DNA of 64,000 bases, taken from positions 37,279 through 101,278 of the forward strand of contig PNKK01000003.1 in assembly GCA_013822395.1 (NCBI GenBank). Reading direction: 5' to 3'. Made by a program: the position numbers and the translations under genes. Origin of the DNA: Anaerolinea sp. (lineage in GTDB: Bacteria > Chloroflexota > Limnocylindria > Limnocylindrales > CSP1-4). Below are positions 35,067-47,370 of this stretch, in pieces. The notes below the pieces were generated by a model that was not told the origin of the DNA, ran no database searches, and saw only the letters and a program-made list of their open reading frames with translations. Position 1 is the stretch's first letter; each line of letters opens with the position of its first letter.

Positions 35067-35573
35067 TCAACCGGGGCGCGTCACCACGGCCGCCGGGCCG
35101 CCGGCCGCCACGCGGTCGATCGCCGCGTTCGCGAGCGCGTCGGCGGCGCCGTTCTGGGCTCGCGGGACGTGCGCCGCGGTCCAGCCGCCGGGGAAATCGC
35201 GAAGCGTCCGGAGCGCCTCCGCCCAGAGCGGCCGGAGCTTGGCATCCTTCACCCGCCACCGGCCGTTGAGCTGCTCGACGATGAGGTTCGAATCGAGAAG
35301 GAGCTCCACGCGATGGGCCCCCAGCTCGCCCGCCAGGGCAAGCGCCCGCACCACCCCGACGTACTCCGCGACATTGTTGGTCCGGATCCCGAGGTACTCG
35401 GAGATCGTCGCATCCGGCCGGGCTCGCGGGTCGCGTGCGTCTGGGCGGTCCAGGCGGATGAGCACGGCGCCGGCCGATGCCGGGCCCGGGTTGCCGCGCG
35501 CGGCGCCGTCGGTCCGGATCAGGTACCCGGTCGCGGTCCGGGCGGGCCCCGGCCCGGCCTCCTCGCGCGCCAC
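35067..35573 (-). CDS. Ribonuclease HI-like protein
   Basis: This RNase H fold protein has 168 residues. Motifs in order are IRTDGAARGNPGPASAGAVL (catalytic Asp with the GAxRGNPG loop), NNVAEYVGVVRAL (Glu), LLLDSNLIVEQLNGRW (Asp), and VPRAQNGAADALANAA (terminal Asp). This is the reverse-transcriptase-like/RNase HI family that cleaves RNA in RNA:DNA hybrids. The GTG start at 35573 has GAGGG eight bases upstream; an ATG at 35738 would overlap sdhB. It follows sdhB by 56 bp. Confidence 0.88.
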   Translation of the reverse strand: MAREEAGPGPARTATGYLIRTDGAARGNPGPASAGAVLIRLDRPDARDPRARPDATISEYLGIRTNNVAEYVGVVRALALAGELGAHRVELLLDSNLIVEQLNGRWRVKDAKLRPLWAEALRTLRDFPGGWTAAHVPRAQNGAADALANAAIDRVAAGGPAAVVTRPG

Positions 35574-35629
35574 CGGCGCGCCGCCCTCAGCGAATCCGAA
35601 GCTGAGTGCCTCGGGCGCGTCCCGCTCGC

Positions 35630-36331
35630 CTACGTCCGCCGCTCCACGATCGCCGAGCTGACCTCGAGGATCGCCTGGGTGATATGGATGCCACGCGGAC
35701 AGGCGTCGGTGCAGTTGAAGATCGTCCGGCAGCGCCACACGCCGTCGTCGCCGGCGAGGATCTCGAGCCGCTCGTCAGCGGCCTCGTCGCGCGAGTCGAA
35801 GATGAACCGGTGGGCATTCACGATCGCCGCCGGGCCCACGTACGCCTCCTTGGCCCAGAACGACGGGCAGGAGCTGGTGCACGCCGCGCAGAGGATGCAC
35901 TTCGTCGTGTCATCGTAGCGGGCCCGATCCTCGGGCGACTGCCGCCGCTCCCGCTCCGGCACAGGCCCGTCGTTGACGAGGAACGGCATGACGCGCCTGT
36001 AGCTGTCGAAGAACCCGTCCATGTCGACGACGAGGTCCTTCACGACCGGCAGCCCCGGCAGCGGCGCGACCGAGATCCTCCGCCCGAGCTTCTCGATCCG
36101 CTCCTTGCAGGCAAGCCGGTTCCGGCCGTTGATGAGCAGTGCGTCCGAGCCGCAGATCCCGTGGCCGCACGACCGGCGGAAGGTGAGCGAGCCGTCATGG
36201 TCGTGCTTCACGCGGTGGAGCAGGTCCAGGACCCGGTCCGTCTTCGGGTCGGCCTCCAGGCCGTACGACTCCCAGTGGGGCTTCGCGTCGCGCTCGGGGT
36301 CGTAGCGGAGGATCCGGAGATCGATCTGCAC
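35630..36331 (-). CDS. sdhB: Succinate dehydrogenase iron-sulfur subunit
   Basis: SdhB passes electrons from SdhA to quinone through three clusters. The 233-residue protein has the 2Fe-2S ligands C55, C60, D63 and C75 (SCGHGICGSD ... LAC), with Asp at the third position as in E. coli SdhB. The 4Fe-4S motif is CILCAACTSSCP and the 3Fe-4S motif is CRTIFNCTDACPRG. It lies 12 bp after sdhA and is the last gene of the sdhCDAB order. Confidence 0.97.
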   Translation of the reverse strand: MQIDLRILRYDPERDAKPHWESYGLEADPKTDRVLDLLHRVKHDHDGSLTFRRSCGHGICGSDALLINGRNRLACKERIEKLGRRISVAPLPGLPVVKDLVVDMDGFFDSYRRVMPFLVNDGPVPERERRQSPEDRARYDDTTKCILCAACTSSCPSFWAKEAYVGPAAIVNAHRFIFDSRDEAADERLEILAGDDGVWRCRTIFNCTDACPRGIHITQAILEVSSAIVERRT

Positions 36332-36343
36332 GTGCGCTGCCGC

Positions 36344-38089
36344 CTAATACGTCCGTGGCTTGGGCTGGAAGGTCGTGATCGTCACAGGCCGGTAGGTCAG
36401 AGCGGGTCCGGCCTCGGTCCTGGTCGCCAGGCTGTGGGTCAGCCAGTCAGCGTCGTTCCGGTCCGGGTAGTCCTCCCGCGCGTGCGCGCCGCGGCTCTCC
36501 GTACGGTTGAGCGCGGCCGCGACCGTCGTCTCGGCGCAATCCAGGAGATAGCCCAGCTCTCGCGCCTCCAGGAGGTCCGTGTTGTACGTCCTCCCCTTGT
36601 CCGCCACGGATACGCTCGCGTAGCGGCCCTTGAGCTCGGCGACCTTGGCCTTGGCGGCGGCCAAGAGGGGGGCATCGCGGTAGACACCGACGTTGTCCAT
36701 CATCACGTCGGCCAGCTCTGCCCGGAGCCGCGACGCCTTCTCCCCAGTCGATGCGCTGCGAATGCGCTCGATCTCGCCGACCACCGGATCGGCGGCGTCG
36801 CGCGGCACGTCGGCGAGTGTCATGCCCCGGATGTCCGCGGCCATCTGGCGCCCGGCACGCCGCCCGAAGACGAGCAGATCCACGAGCGAGTTCGTCCCCA
36901 GCCGGTTCGCCCCGTGGACGCTCACGCAGGCGCACTCCCCGGCCGCGTAGAGCCCCGGCACGGCCGTGCCGGCGGCGTCGCGGGTGACCCGGGTCAAGTT
37001 GTCGGTCGGGATTCCGCCCATCGCGTAATGGGCCGTCGGCTGGATCGGGACGGGTTCCGTCAGCGGCTCCACCCCGAGGTAGACGCGGGCGAAGTCGGTG
37101 ATGTCGGGCAGCTTCTCCTCGATGACCGCTCGACCGAGATGCCGGACGTCAAGGTAGAGGTAGTCCTTGCCGTCGACGCCGCGTCCATCCCGGATCTCGA
37201 GGTACATCGAACGGCTGACGATGTCACGCGGAGCCAGATCCATCAAGGTCGGCGCGTAGCGCTCCATGAACCGCTCGCCGAGGCCGTTGAGGAGAATGCC
37301 GCCCTCGCCGCGGGCGGCTTCTGACAGAAGGATCCCAAGCCCGTACAGCCCGGTTGGGTGGAACTGGTAGAACTCCATGTCCTCGAGGGGAATGCCATGA
37401 CGGTACGCCAGCGCCGCGCCATCCCCGGTCAGCGACCAGGCGTTCGAGGTGATCCGGAACATCCGCCCGAACCCGCCGGTGGCGAGGAGGACGGCCTTCG
37501 AGCGGATCGTGTGAATCTCGCCGTCGGAGATTCGGTAGGCGATGACGCCCGCCGCCCGCCCCCCGCTCCCGAGCGCCCCCCCGTCGGCCAGCAGGTCAAC
37601 GACGTGGTACTCGTCATAGAAGTTGACGCCAGCCTTGATGCACTGCTGGTAGAGGGTCTGGAGAATCATGTGGCCGGTCCGGTCGGCCGCATAGCAGGCA
37701 CGTCGGACGGGGCCCTCTCCGTAGTTCCGGGTGTGGCCGCCGAAGCGGCGCTGGTCGATCCGCCCGTCCGGCGTCCGGTTGAACGGCAGGCCCATGTGCT
37801 CTAGCTCGATCACGGTCTCGATCGCCTCGCGGGCGAGGATCTCGGCCGCGTCCTGGTCCACCAGGTAGTCCCCGCCTTTGATCGTGTCGAACATGTGCCA
37901 CTCCCAGTGGTCCTCCTCCTGGTTCCCCAGGGCGGCACAGACCCCGCCCTGGGCGGCGCCGGTGTGGGAGCGGGTGGGATAGAGCTTCGTCATGACCGCG
38001 GCGTCCACGCCCGCCTTCGCGAGCTCGAGCGCGGCCCACAGGCCGGCGCCGCCGGCGCCGACGATCAGTGCGTCGTGCTGGAGGCCCAT
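36344..38089 (-). CDS. sdhA: Succinate dehydrogenase flavoprotein subunit
   Basis: SdhA oxidises succinate to fumarate. The 581-residue protein has the dinucleotide-binding [19 protein letters not shown], the FAD-linking histidine H42 in SHTGAAQGG, and the active-site region [29 protein letters not shown] and the C-terminal [16 protein letters not shown] are also diagnostic. It follows sdhD by three bases. Confidence 0.97.
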   Translation of the reverse strand: MGLQHDALIVGAGGAGLWAALELAKAGVDAAVMTKLYPTRSHTGAAQGGVCAALGNQEEDHWEWHMFDTIKGGDYLVDQDAAEILAREAIETVIELEHMGLPFNRTPDGRIDQRRFGGHTRNYGEGPVRRACYAADRTGHMILQTLYQQCIKAGVNFYDEYHVVDLLADGGALGSGGRAAGVIAYRISDGEIHTIRSKAVLLATGGFGRMFRITSNAWSLTGDGAALAYRHGIPLEDMEFYQFHPTGLYGLGILLSEAARGEGGILLNGLGERFMERYAPTLMDLAPRDIVSRSMYLEIRDGRGVDGKDYLYLDVRHLGRAVIEEKLPDITDFARVYLGVEPLTEPVPIQPTAHYAMGGIPTDNLTRVTRDAAGTAVPGLYAAGECACVSVHGANRLGTNSLVDLLVFGRRAGRQMAADIRGMTLADVPRDAADPVVGEIERIRSASTGEKASRLRAELADVMMDNVGVYRDAPLLAAAKAKVAELKGRYASVSVADKGRTYNTDLLEARELGYLLDCAETTVAAALNRTESRGAHAREDYPDRNDADWLTHSLATRTEAGPALTYRPVTITTFQPKPRTY

Positions 38090-38092
38090 CGG

Positions 38093-38494
38093 CTAGGCTC
38101 GCGGGACCACGTTGTCGAGCGTGAACACCACCATCGAGCCCATCGCGAACAGCGCAATCGCCAACAGGTAGAGCAGCGACAACGCGATCGTGCGGGCTCG
38201 CCCGCTGATGTAGTCGGACACGACGACGCGCATCCCCATGAAGGCATGGAACAGGACCAGCGTCAGCATCAGCCAGTCGAATGCCCGCCAGAACGTGCTG
38301 CTCCAGCGGATCTCGGCGATCCACGACGCGGTCTGCTCGGCCGGGTCGTACAGCACGCGCAGGATCAGGTAGTGGCTGAGGACCAGGACAAACAGACCCA
38401 GGCCGGTCAGCCGCATCAGGTACCACACGGCCAGTTCGAAGCCGCTGCCCTGCGGGCGCACTCGACCGGACCGCGAATAGCGCGCGCTGCTCAT
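38093..38494 (-). CDS. sdhD: Succinate dehydrogenase membrane anchor subunit
   Basis: This 133-residue membrane protein has three predicted helices (about 25-47, 70-92, 105-127). The histidines in VLSHYLILR and VLFHAFMGMR are likely heme b or quinone-site residues. It sits between sdhC and sdhA. The sequence is poorly conserved, so the call relies on context and topology. Confidence 0.88.
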   Translation of the reverse strand: MSSARYSRSGRVRPQGSGFELAVWYLMRLTGLGLFVLVLSHYLILRVLYDPAEQTASWIAEIRWSSTFWRAFDWLMLTLVLFHAFMGMRVVVSDYISGRARTIALSLLYLLAIALFAMGSMVVFTLDNVVPRA

Positions 38495-38498
38495 CGAG

Positions 38499-38870
38499 TC
38501 ACAGTCCCAGACTCCGGACGAACGCCCCGAAGATGACGGTCGTTACCGGGATCCCGATCAGCAGGAACAGGAGCCAGACCAGGTACCACAACTGGCGGTG
38601 GTAGCGCGTGAGTGGCGGCCAGAAGTCCATGACCACGATCCGCAGCCCGTTCAGCCCGTGATACAGGACCGCTGCGCCAAGCAGCCACTCCATGACGATC
38701 CCGACCGGGGTGGCGTAGAAGGTGAGGAGGGTGTTGTAGACGTCAGGTGCCGCCCCGACCAGGAAGATGTCGATGACATGGAGGACCAGGAACGCAAAGA
38801 TCGCGACCCCGGAGATCCGGTGGAACGCCCAGGCGAGCATCCCCTCGCCGCCACGATAGCGAACCATCAT
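38499..38870 (-). CDS. sdhC: Succinate dehydrogenase cytochrome b556 subunit
   Basis: This 123-residue membrane anchor has the SdhC signature AWAFHRISGVAIFAFLVLH near the N-terminus, with likely heme-ligand histidines, and LYHGLNGLRIVVMDF in the middle. Three helices are predicted. The ATG at 38870 overlaps the icd stop by one base (TGATG), so icd and the sdh genes are one operon. Confidence 0.92.
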   Translation of the reverse strand: MMVRYRGGEGMLAWAFHRISGVAIFAFLVLHVIDIFLVGAAPDVYNTLLTFYATPVGIVMEWLLGAAVLYHGLNGLRIVVMDFWPPLTRYHRQLWYLVWLLFLLIGIPVTTVIFGAFVRSLGL

Positions 38871-39877
38871 CAGCTGCCCAGTCGGGCGACGATCGCGTCG
38901 GCGAAAGCCGCTGTCCCCGCGTCCCCGCCGAGGTCGTGCGTCACCGTCCTGCCCTCCGCGATGACGTCGCGGACCGCGGTCTCGACGCGCTCGGCGACGT
39001 CGGGGTACCCGAGGTGGCGGAGCATCAGGACGCCGGACAGGATCATCGCCGTGGGGTTGGCACGGTTCTGGCCGGCGTACTTGGGTGCCGAGCCGTGGAC
39101 CGGCTCGAAGACCGCCCCGTCCGCTCCGATGTTCGCGCCGGGCGCAACGCCCAGACCGCCGACGAGGCCGGCACACAGGTCCGACACGATGTCGCCGTAC
39201 AGGTTCGGCAGGACGAGCACGTCGTACTGGTCCGGCTTCTGGACCAGTTGCATGCACATGTTGTCGACGATCCGGTCCTCGAACTCGATCCGGCCCTCGT
39301 AGTCCGCGGCGACCCGGCGGCAGGATTCGAGGAAGAGGCCGTCGGACAGCTTCATGATGTTCGCCTTGTGGACCGCCGTGACCTTGCGGCGGCGGTTCGC
39401 GACGGCGTACTCGAAAGCGAACCGGGCGATTCGCTCTGAGGCGGCCCGGGTGATGATCTTGATGCTCTCCGCCGCGTCGGGCCCAACCATGTGCTCGATC
39501 CCGGCGTAAAGGTCCTCCGTATTCTCCCGCACGATCACCAGGTCGACGTCCTCGAAGCGGGTCTCCAGGCCCTGGATGGAGCGGGCCGGGCGGAGGTTGG
39601 CGTACAGGTTCAGGGTCTGGCGGAGCGTGACGTTGACGCTCCGGAAGCCCTCCCCGACCGGGGTGGTGATCGGGCCCTTGAGGGCGATCCTGTTCCGCCG
39701 GATCGAGTCGAGGACGTGCTCGGGGAGAGGAGTCCCGTACTCCGCGATGCAGGCCTCGCCCGCCTCCGCGACCTCCCAGTCGAACTCGACACCGGAGGCG
39801 TCGAGGACGCGTCGCGTCGCCTCCGCCAGCTCCGGGCCGATGCCGTCGCCGGGGATCAAGGTCACTCGGTGGGCCAT
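38870..39877 (-). CDS. icd: Isocitrate dehydrogenase (NAD-type, short form)
   Basis: This 335-residue beta-decarboxylating dehydrogenase has [19 protein letters not shown], the isocitrate-binding [18 protein letters not shown], the catalytic tyrosine segment [28 protein letters not shown], and [12 protein letters not shown]. The serine and asparagine in SVNVTLR favour isocitrate over 3-isopropylmalate, and operon linkage to sdh supports the call. The length resembles mitochondrial-like NAD-IDH. Cofactor preference is inferred. Confidence 0.9.
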   Translation of the reverse strand: MAHRVTLIPGDGIGPELAEATRRVLDASGVEFDWEVAEAGEACIAEYGTPLPEHVLDSIRRNRIALKGPITTPVGEGFRSVNVTLRQTLNLYANLRPARSIQGLETRFEDVDLVIVRENTEDLYAGIEHMVGPDAAESIKIITRAASERIARFAFEYAVANRRRKVTAVHKANIMKLSDGLFLESCRRVAADYEGRIEFEDRIVDNMCMQLVQKPDQYDVLVLPNLYGDIVSDLCAGLVGGLGVAPGANIGADGAVFEPVHGSAPKYAGQNRANPTAMILSGVLMLRHLGYPDVAERVETAVRDVIAEGRTVTHDLGGDAGTAAFADAIVARLGS

Positions 39878-39908
39878 GGCCGCATTCTAGCTGTGATTCC
39901 CGGGAGGT

Positions 39909-39941
39909 CGTTGACGAGGCCGCTGACGAGTCGTTGACAAG
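39909..39941. repeat. Three direct repeats between icd and sucC
   Basis: CGTTGACGAG (39909-39918), CGCTGACGAG (39921-39930) and CGTTGACAAG (39932-39941) are spaced 12 and 11 bp apart. They lie in the divergent promoter region between icd-sdh and sucCD. A shared regulator site is possible; TTGACA in the third unit could also be a -35. Confidence 0.6.
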
Positions 39942-40027
39942 GCGTCTCGTTGGTGTCGCGCAGCCGCGCTCGACCGCATTGCCGAAGCCCGGCGGCTTCA
40001 CGCGGCGCGCTCGGCTACGATGCGCGG

Positions 40028-41203
40028 GTGAAGATCCAGGAGGCCGACGCCAAGGGGCTCCTGCTCGCCCAGGGGCTCCCGGTCCCGGGCTGGTCGGTTG
40101 CCCGCACCCCCGCCGAGGTCCGGTCCGCGGCCGAATCGATCCTCGCCGACGGTGCCGGCCGCGTCGTCATCAAGGCCCAGGTCCTCGTGGGTGGCCGCGG
40201 CAAGGCCGGTGGCGTGAAGCTCGCCGGCTCGGCCGCGGAGGCCGAGGCGGTCGCGAGCGCCATCCTCGGGATGTCGATCAAGGGAATCACCGTCCGCAAG
40301 GTGCTCGTCGCTGCGGCGGCGGACATCGTGAAGGAGTACTACCTCTCCGCCGTTCTGGATCGGGCGGCCCGGCGGATACTGCTCATGGGCTCCGCCGAGG
40401 GCGGCGTCGAGATCGAGCAGGTCGCCGCAGAGCGACCCGACGCCATCGTCACCATTCACGCTCACCCGCACCTCGGCCTGGGGGACTGGCAAGCGCGCCA
40501 GCTCGCCTTCCGGATGGGCCTCGGCGGCCACCTGAGAGCCGCCGTCGGGATCGCCAGGGGCCTCGTCAGAACGATGCTCGCCTACGACGCAGACCTGGTG
40601 GAGATCAACCCCCTGGCGATCATCCGAGAGACGAGCGCGGACGGCACGGTCGTCGAGCGCCTCGTCTGCCTGGATGCGAAGGTCACCCTGGACGACTCCG
40701 CGCTTCCTCGTCACCCGGAGCTCGAGGCGCTCCGCGACCTCGACGAGGAGGACCCGGCGGACGCGGAGGCCCGGGAGGCCGGCATCAGCTTCATCCGCCT
40801 GAACGGCACGATCGGCTGCATGGTCAACGGGGCCGGCCTGGCGATGACGACGATGGACCTCGTGAAGCGGGCCGGTGGCGAGCCGGCGAACTTCCTCGAC
40901 ATCGGGGGCGGGGCAAAGTCGGACAGGGTCGCCGAGGCCATGCGGATGATCCTCAGCGATCCCAAGGTGAACGCGATCCTGGTCAACATCTTCGGGGGCA
41001 TCACCCGCGGCGACGAGGTCGCCCGAGGGCTGATCGACGCGCGAGCGCAGCAGCTCCGCGACGTGCCGATGGTCGTGCGAATCGTCGGCACGAACGCGAC
41101 GGAGGCTGCAGAGCTCCTTCGCGCCGCCCGGTTCGAGACCGCGGCGACGCTCGACGAGGCCGCCGCCAGGGCCGTTGCCGCCGCCCGGACGGCCGGCGCA
41201 TGA
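40028..41203 (+). CDS. sucC: Succinyl-CoA synthetase beta subunit
   Basis: This ATP-grasp subunit of succinyl-CoA synthetase has 391 residues. It starts [19 protein letters not shown], carries [20 protein letters not shown], the metal-binding [11 protein letters not shown], and the interface motif [30 protein letters not shown], quoted in part, with [15 protein letters not shown] after it. The GTG start is chosen by homology; no ribosome-binding site is visible and a TACGAT hexamer ends six bases before it, which suggests a leaderless transcript. It overlaps sucD by four bases. Confidence 0.96.
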   Translation: MKIQEADAKGLLLAQGLPVPGWSVARTPAEVRSAAESILADGAGRVVIKAQVLVGGRGKAGGVKLAGSAAEAEAVASAILGMSIKGITVRKVLVAAAADIVKEYYLSAVLDRAARRILLMGSAEGGVEIEQVAAERPDAIVTIHAHPHLGLGDWQARQLAFRMGLGGHLRAAVGIARGLVRTMLAYDADLVEINPLAIIRETSADGTVVERLVCLDAKVTLDDSALPRHPELEALRDLDEEDPADAEAREAGISFIRLNGTIGCMVNGAGLAMTTMDLVKRAGGEPANFLDIGGGAKSDRVAEAMRMILSDPKVNAILVNIFGGITRGDEVARGLIDARAQQLRDVPMVVRIVGTNATEAAELLRAARFETAATLDEAAARAVAAARTAGA

Positions 41204-42084
41204 GCGTGCTCATCGGGCGCGAGACGCGCCTCGTCGTCCAGGGCATCACCGGTCGGGAGGGCGAGTTCCACAGCCGTGCGATGCAGGCGTACGGCACGCG
41301 GATCGTGGCCGGGATGACGCCCGGGAAGGGCGGCCAGACGGCGCTCGACGGCACCGTCCCGGTCTTCGACACGGTCGCGGATGCGGTCCGCGAGACCGGC
41401 GCGAACACCTCGTGCATCTTCGTCCCCGCGCCCGGCGCGCCAGACGCGATCCTCGAGGCGGTCGGGGCCGGAATCGGCACGATCTTCTGCATCACAGAGG
41501 GGATCCCGGCGTTGGACATGGTCCCCGTCGTGGAGGCCGTCCGCCAGGCCGGCGCCCGCCTCGTGGGTCCAAACTGTCCCGGCGCCACCTCCCCCGGGCG
41601 GGCGAAGGTCGGGATCATCCCCGACTCGGTCCATCGGGAAGGCGACGTCGGCGTCGTGTCCCGGTCCGGCACGCTGACCTACGAGGCGGTCCAGGCGATG
41701 ACAGACGCCGGGATCGGCCAATCGACCTGCGTCGGGATCGGGGGCGATCCGATCATCGGGACGACCTTCCTCGACGTCCTCCAGCTGTTCGCCGCGGATC
41801 CCGAGACCCGTGCGCTCGTTCTCATCGGCGAGATCGGCGGCGCGGCCGAGGAAGAAGCGGCTGCCTGGGCGGCCGAGCACCTCGCAGATATCCCGAAGGC
41901 GGCGTTCATCGCCGGGCGGACGGCACCGGAGGGCAAGCGGATGGGCCATGCGGGCGCGATCATCTCCGGCCGCGCCGGGACCGCCGCCTCGAAGGTCGCC
42001 GCTCTCGAGGCCGCCGGGTTCCGCGTTGCCGGCTCGCCGACGGAGCTCCCGGGGCTCCTCCGCGTCGCCGGGCATCGCGGGTAG
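41200..42084 (+). CDS. sucD: Succinyl-CoA synthetase alpha subunit
   Basis: This CoA-binding subunit of succinyl-CoA synthetase has 294 residues. The phosphorylated histidine is H250 in RMGHAGAII. CoA-binding [19 protein letters not shown] and the [13 protein letters not shown] loop are present. The ATG overlaps the sucC stop (ATGA). Together with the methylmalonyl-CoA operon nearby it links succinyl-CoA to succinate with ATP or GTP formation. Confidence 0.97.
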   Translation: MSVLIGRETRLVVQGITGREGEFHSRAMQAYGTRIVAGMTPGKGGQTALDGTVPVFDTVADAVRETGANTSCIFVPAPGAPDAILEAVGAGIGTIFCITEGIPALDMVPVVEAVRQAGARLVGPNCPGATSPGRAKVGIIPDSVHREGDVGVVSRSGTLTYEAVQAMTDAGIGQSTCVGIGGDPIIGTTFLDVLQLFAADPETRALVLIGEIGGAAEEEAAAWAAEHLADIPKAAFIAGRTAPEGKRMGHAGAIISGRAGTAASKVAALEAAGFRVAGSPTELPGLLRVAGHRG

Positions 42085-42151
42085 CCGGAGGCGTGCGGTT
42101 CGGACCCATGCGGCCCATGGCGCGGGCCAGCGCGGTGATGAGCCAACCCTG

Positions 42152-42622
42152 ATGGGCTTCCTCATGGACCTGGTCGCGGGTGAGAGCCGCGAGATCCTGC
42201 TCGCGATCAGCCTCGACGATTGGGCGGGCCTGGACGATCCGGGGCGCTTCGACGCCCACATCGCCCTGGGCGGGGCGATGGACCCGACGTGGCTTGACCG
42301 GTTCAGCGAGGCGGTCCGGGACGTGACCGGTAGCGACGAGCCGATCGATCTCATCGATGCTCGGCGGGAGCTGAACGGGCCGGGCGACATCGGCGAGCGG
42401 ACCGTGGAGCGCGTCGATCCCGCCTGGATCACGGGGATTGCCCGCATCGCCGACCGCGACGTGGACGCGATCGCCGGCCGCTGGATCGAGCTCGTGGAGG
42501 AAGAGGTCGGCGACCTCCCGCGCGAGGAGAAGCCGTGGATCCGGCAGCTCGCCGGGCAGCTCGTCGAGTTCGCCCGGAAGGCGGACCTCTCCCCGGCCGT
42601 GATCCTCGCCTGGTCGCTGTAG
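42152..42622 (+). CDS. Hypothetical acidic protein after sucD
   Basis: I do not recognise this 156-residue protein. It begins MGFLMDLVAGESREILLAIS, is acidic and mostly helical, with no membrane segment or cysteines. It ends with EEKPWIRQLAGQLVEFARKA. It is 67 bp after sucD on the same strand and may be co-transcribed. Codon use is like its neighbours with strong GC at third positions, so it is probably real. Confidence 0.65.
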   Translation: MGFLMDLVAGESREILLAISLDDWAGLDDPGRFDAHIALGGAMDPTWLDRFSEAVRDVTGSDEPIDLIDARRELNGPGDIGERTVERVDPAWITGIARIADRDVDAIAGRWIELVEEEVGDLPREEKPWIRQLAGQLVEFARKADLSPAVILAWSL

Positions 42623-42796
42623 GTCGCCATCCACACCCGGTCGAGCGTGGAAGGTGCCCATTGATGAGCCCGATCGATCGGCCCGACCCGGGGTTTCGGT
42701 CACCAGCATCCGGCGGAGAATCACAGCGAGGACGCGGCGCCGTCCGCCGGCCTGACACCTCGCCGTGAGCGGCCGGGCGGTACCGTGCCGCGATCG

Positions 42797-43252
42797 TCAG
42801 CTCGTCGGCGGCTTCATTCCCAGGGCGCTCCACGACGGACCCCCCGGTGCCTCGATGAGCTCCACGAGGACCCCGCCGCACGAGCGCGGATGGAGGAAGG
42901 CGACCGGACCCTCGGCACCCCGGCGCGGGGCGCTGTCGATGAGCTCGAGCCCCTCGATGCCCAGGCGTGTCAGCTCCTCCGACAGGTTGGACACTTCCAG
43001 GCAGACATGATGGAAACCCTCGCCCTTCGAGGCCAGGAACCGGGCGACACCGGTCGTGTCGTCGGTCGGCTCGACGAGCTCCACCTTCGACTCCCCCACC
43101 CCGAGGAAGGCGATCCGGACGCGATCGGACGGGATGTCCATGATCGTCTCGAGCCGGAGCCCGAGAAAGTCGCGCCAGAGGACCAGGCTCGCATCGATCG
43201 AGCGCACCACGAGCGCCATGTGGTGGATTCGGCCCGGCGGCAGGACGGACAT
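42797..43252 (-). CDS. mce: Methylmalonyl-CoA epimerase
   Basis: This 151-residue protein of the glyoxalase/VOC fold interconverts (S)- and (R)-methylmalonyl-CoA. Metal ligands are in IHHMALVVRSID (His), the central VELVEPT (Glu side), EGFHHVCLEVSN (His) and GVLVELIEA (Glu). It is the last gene of the propionyl-CoA operon, 32 bp after the mutase. Confidence 0.94.
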   Translation of the reverse strand: MSVLPPGRIHHMALVVRSIDASLVLWRDFLGLRLETIMDIPSDRVRIAFLGVGESKVELVEPTDDTTGVARFLASKGEGFHHVCLEVSNLSEELTRLGIEGLELIDSAPRRGAEGPVAFLHPRSCGGVLVELIEAPGGPSWSALGMKPPTS

Positions 43253-43284
43253 GGAGCACCTCCCTTCGGAAGGTCGAGCGGTGG

Positions 43285-45012
<1,728 letters not shown>

Positions 45013-45031
45013 CCGCCCCTCCGTCTCGCGC

Positions 45032-45748
45032 TCAGGAGATCACGAGGAGGAGATCGCCCACCTCGATCGTCCTGCCCGAACCCACGACCACCCGTTCGAT
45101 CGTCCCGTCCCGCGGCGCCCGGAGCTCGTTCTGCATCTTCATCGCCTCCACGACCAGGAGCTGCTGGCCGGCCGTCACGGCATCGCCCGGGGTCACGGAG
45201 ACCGAGACGACGACGCCGGGGATGATGGCATGGACCTCGGTCGGCCCGCTGTGGCCCACCGCCTCGCGGCCGCGGCGTGCTCGCTCGCGGAGGGCAGCCC
45301 GGGCGGCAGGCTCCACGTCGACCTCGATGCGCCACCCGTCCACGACGATCTCGCGTCGAACGACCCCACGTCCGGCACCGGGTGCCGACGCCGTTGGCAG
45401 GAGGAGCCGGTCGCGGGTTCCACCCGGGCCGCCGCGGGCCAGGATCGCGCGCTCGGCGTCGAGCGGAAGCAGCTCCGCCTCCGTGGGGATCTCGTTGAGA
45501 AGGACGTGCCGGTGCTCGTCGGGATCCGGTGGCGGGGCCGGGCGAACGGGCGCCGCCCCGCCGAGAAGGCCCTTGCCGGTCACCCGGGCGGTGGGCACGA
45601 GCGGGGTCTGCGGCGGCTCAATGACCAGCGGCGGAAGGTCGGCGCTCGCCGCGCCCGGAGCGAGGGTGACGCGGACGCCCCGCGGATCGGGCATGCGGCC
45701 GTCGCCCGCGGCAGGGACCGCCAGTCCGGGGTGCGGCACGGCGCTCAT
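45032..45748 (-). CDS. Biotin carboxyl carrier protein of the acyl-CoA carboxylase
   Basis: This 238-residue carrier has its biotinyl lysine at K204 in [14 protein letters not shown]. The last ~75 residues form the biotinyl/lipoyl domain; residues 75-160 resemble the linker domain that follows biotin carboxylase in propionyl-CoA carboxylase alpha chains. The ATG at 45748 overlaps the biotin carboxylase stop (ATGA). So the usual fused alpha chain is encoded here as two coupled genes. Confidence 0.92.
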   Translation of the reverse strand: MSAVPHPGLAVPAAGDGRMPDPRGVRVTLAPGAASADLPPLVIEPPQTPLVPTARVTGKGLLGGAAPVRPAPPPDPDEHRHVLLNEIPTEAELLPLDAERAILARGGPGGTRDRLLLPTASAPGAGRGVVRREIVVDGWRIEVDVEPAARAALRERARRGREAVGHSGPTEVHAIIPGVVVSVSVTPGDAVTAGQQLLVVEAMKMQNELRAPRDGTIERVVVGSGRTIEVGDLLLVIS

Positions 45749-47370
45749 CGGGGCCACCGATCCTGGGCCGCCTCCAAGCCCGAGCGCTGCCAGCGACCGT
45801 TGCCGGTCGGGTGGACGCCCGCGATCACAGGATCGGCCGGGATCATCGCCGCACCGGCCGTCAGGGCAGCGTCCAGCGCCGCGAGGCCGGCCGCCAGCTG
45901 GGCCGCCTCCGCCGCCTTCCGATACTCCGCCGGGCCGTCCCAGTGCTCCGCCACCCAGCCGGTGGACAGATCGCCGGCCCGGAAGGACGAGTCACGGGCC
46001 ACGAACCTGTGGAATGGGAGCGTGGTCTGGATGCCGGCGATCTCCGTCTCGTCGAGGGCACGCCGGAGCCGGTCGATGGTCGCATCGCGATCGCCGGCGT
46101 GAACCATGACCTTGGCGATCAGGTTGTCGTACTCGGCCGGAACCCGGTCCCCGGCCTCGATGGCTGTGTCCACCCTCACACCCGGACCCGACGGCATCGT
46201 CCAGCGGAGCACCCGTCCGGGCGTCGGCGCGAAGTCGCGGCCCGGATCCTCGGCGGAGAGGCGGACCTCGATGGCGTGCCCGGCCGGTTCGGCGGCCCGA
46301 GCGGCTGCCGCGAGCGCTGCTTCGGACAGCGGCCGGCCCGCGGCGAGGAGGAACTGCTCGCGGACGATGTCGAAGCCGGCGACCAGCTCTGTCACCCCGT
46401 GCTCTACTTGGAGGCGGGTATTGACTTCAAGGAAATAGAAGGCGCCGTCGGGCGCCCGGAGGAACTCGGCCGTCGCGGCGTTGCGGAGGCCGGCGGCCGC
46501 CGCTACACGGACGGCAAGCTCATGGAGGTGGCGCCGGTCCTCCGTCGTCAGCCCCGGCGCCGGGGCTTCCTCGACGAGCTTCTGGTGGCGGCGCTGGAGC
46601 GAGCAGTCCCGCTCGCCGAGCGCCACGACGCGTCCGGTGACGTCGCCGAGCAGCTGTACCTCGATGTGCCGCGCCGGCCGGATCTCGCGCTCCAGGTAGA
46701 CGGAGCCATCGCCGAACGCCGAGGCCGCCTCGCGCGAGCCGGAGACGAGCGCCGCCGGCAGTTCGGCCGGCGTGGCGACACGGCGCATCCCGCGACCGCC
46801 GCCCCCGGCCGCAGCCTTGACGAGGAGCGGGAAGCCGATCCGCTCCGCATCGGCCATGATCGCGTCGACTTGGTCGGGACGATCGATGGGCGCTGGCTCC
46901 AGCGTGCCGGGCACCGCCTCAACGCCCACCGAGCGGGCCGTTCGGCGCGCGTGGAGCTTGTCGCCGAGGGCGTCGATGGATTCGGACGGTGGCCCGACGA
47001 AGGCCAGTCCGGCGGCCTCCACCGCGCGGGCGAACGCGGCGCGCTCGGCAAGGAATCCGTATCCCGGGTGAACCGCCACCGCGCCCGCCTGGAGCGCCGC
47101 CTGGATGATGGCGTCGATCCGCAGATAGCTCTCGGCCGGTGGCGGCGGCCCCACCCGCATCGCACGATCGGCGAGCCGGACGTGGGCGGCGCAGACATCG
47201 GCGTCGCTGTAGATCGCGACCGCCTCCATCCCGAGCTCGTGACAGGCCCGGATCAGCCGCACGGCGATCTCCCCACGGTTCGCGATCAGGACACGCGGAA
47301 AGGGCGGTCCGCTGACGCCGTCTTTGTGCAAAGACGGAGACGCGACGAGCTCAGAGGGGGATGTTGCCAT
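45745..47370 (-). CDS. Biotin carboxylase subunit of the acyl-CoA carboxylase
   Basis: This ATP-grasp biotin carboxylase has 541 residues. It starts with [20 protein letters not shown] after a ~27-residue tail, and contains [16 protein letters not shown], the glycine-rich [31 protein letters not shown], and the catalytic [16 protein letters not shown]. The ATG at 47370 lies inside the end of the carboxyltransferase gene (20-bp overlap). A parS-like palindrome (47320-47335) lies inside its N-terminal codons. It works with the carrier and carboxyltransferase encoded on either side. Confidence 0.95.
   Translation of the reverse strand: MATSPSELVASPSLHKDGVSGPPFPRVLIANRGEIAVRLIRACHELGMEAVAIYSDADVCAAHVRLADRAMRVGPPPPAESYLRIDAIIQAALQAGAVAVHPGYGFLAERAAFARAVEAAGLAFVGPPSESIDALGDKLHARRTARSVGVEAVPGTLEPAPIDRPDQVDAIMADAERIGFPLLVKAAAGGGGRGMRRVATPAELPAALVSGSREAASAFGDGSVYLEREIRPARHIEVQLLGDVTGRVVALGERDCSLQRRHQKLVEEAPAPGLTTEDRRHLHELAVRVAAAAGLRNAATAEFLRAPDGAFYFLEVNTRLQVEHGVTELVAGFDIVREQFLLAAGRPLSEAALAAAARAAEPAGHAIEVRLSAEDPGRDFAPTPGRVLRWTMPSGPGVRVDTAIEAGDRVPAEYDNLIAKVMVHAGDRDATIDRLRRALDETEIAGIQTTLPFHRFVARDSSFRAGDLSTGWVAEHWDGPAEYRKAAEAAQLAAGLAALDAALTAGAAMIPADPVIAGVHPTGNGRWQRSGLEAAQDRWPR
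47320..47335. promoter_or_regulatory. parS-like palindrome, site 1
   Basis: GTCTTTGTGCAAAGAC has perfect seven-base arms around a central TG; the symmetry extends to CCGTC...GACGG (47318-47337). It lies within the unconserved N-terminal codons of the biotin carboxylase gene. It is one of three related sites around parAB. Confidence 0.65.
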
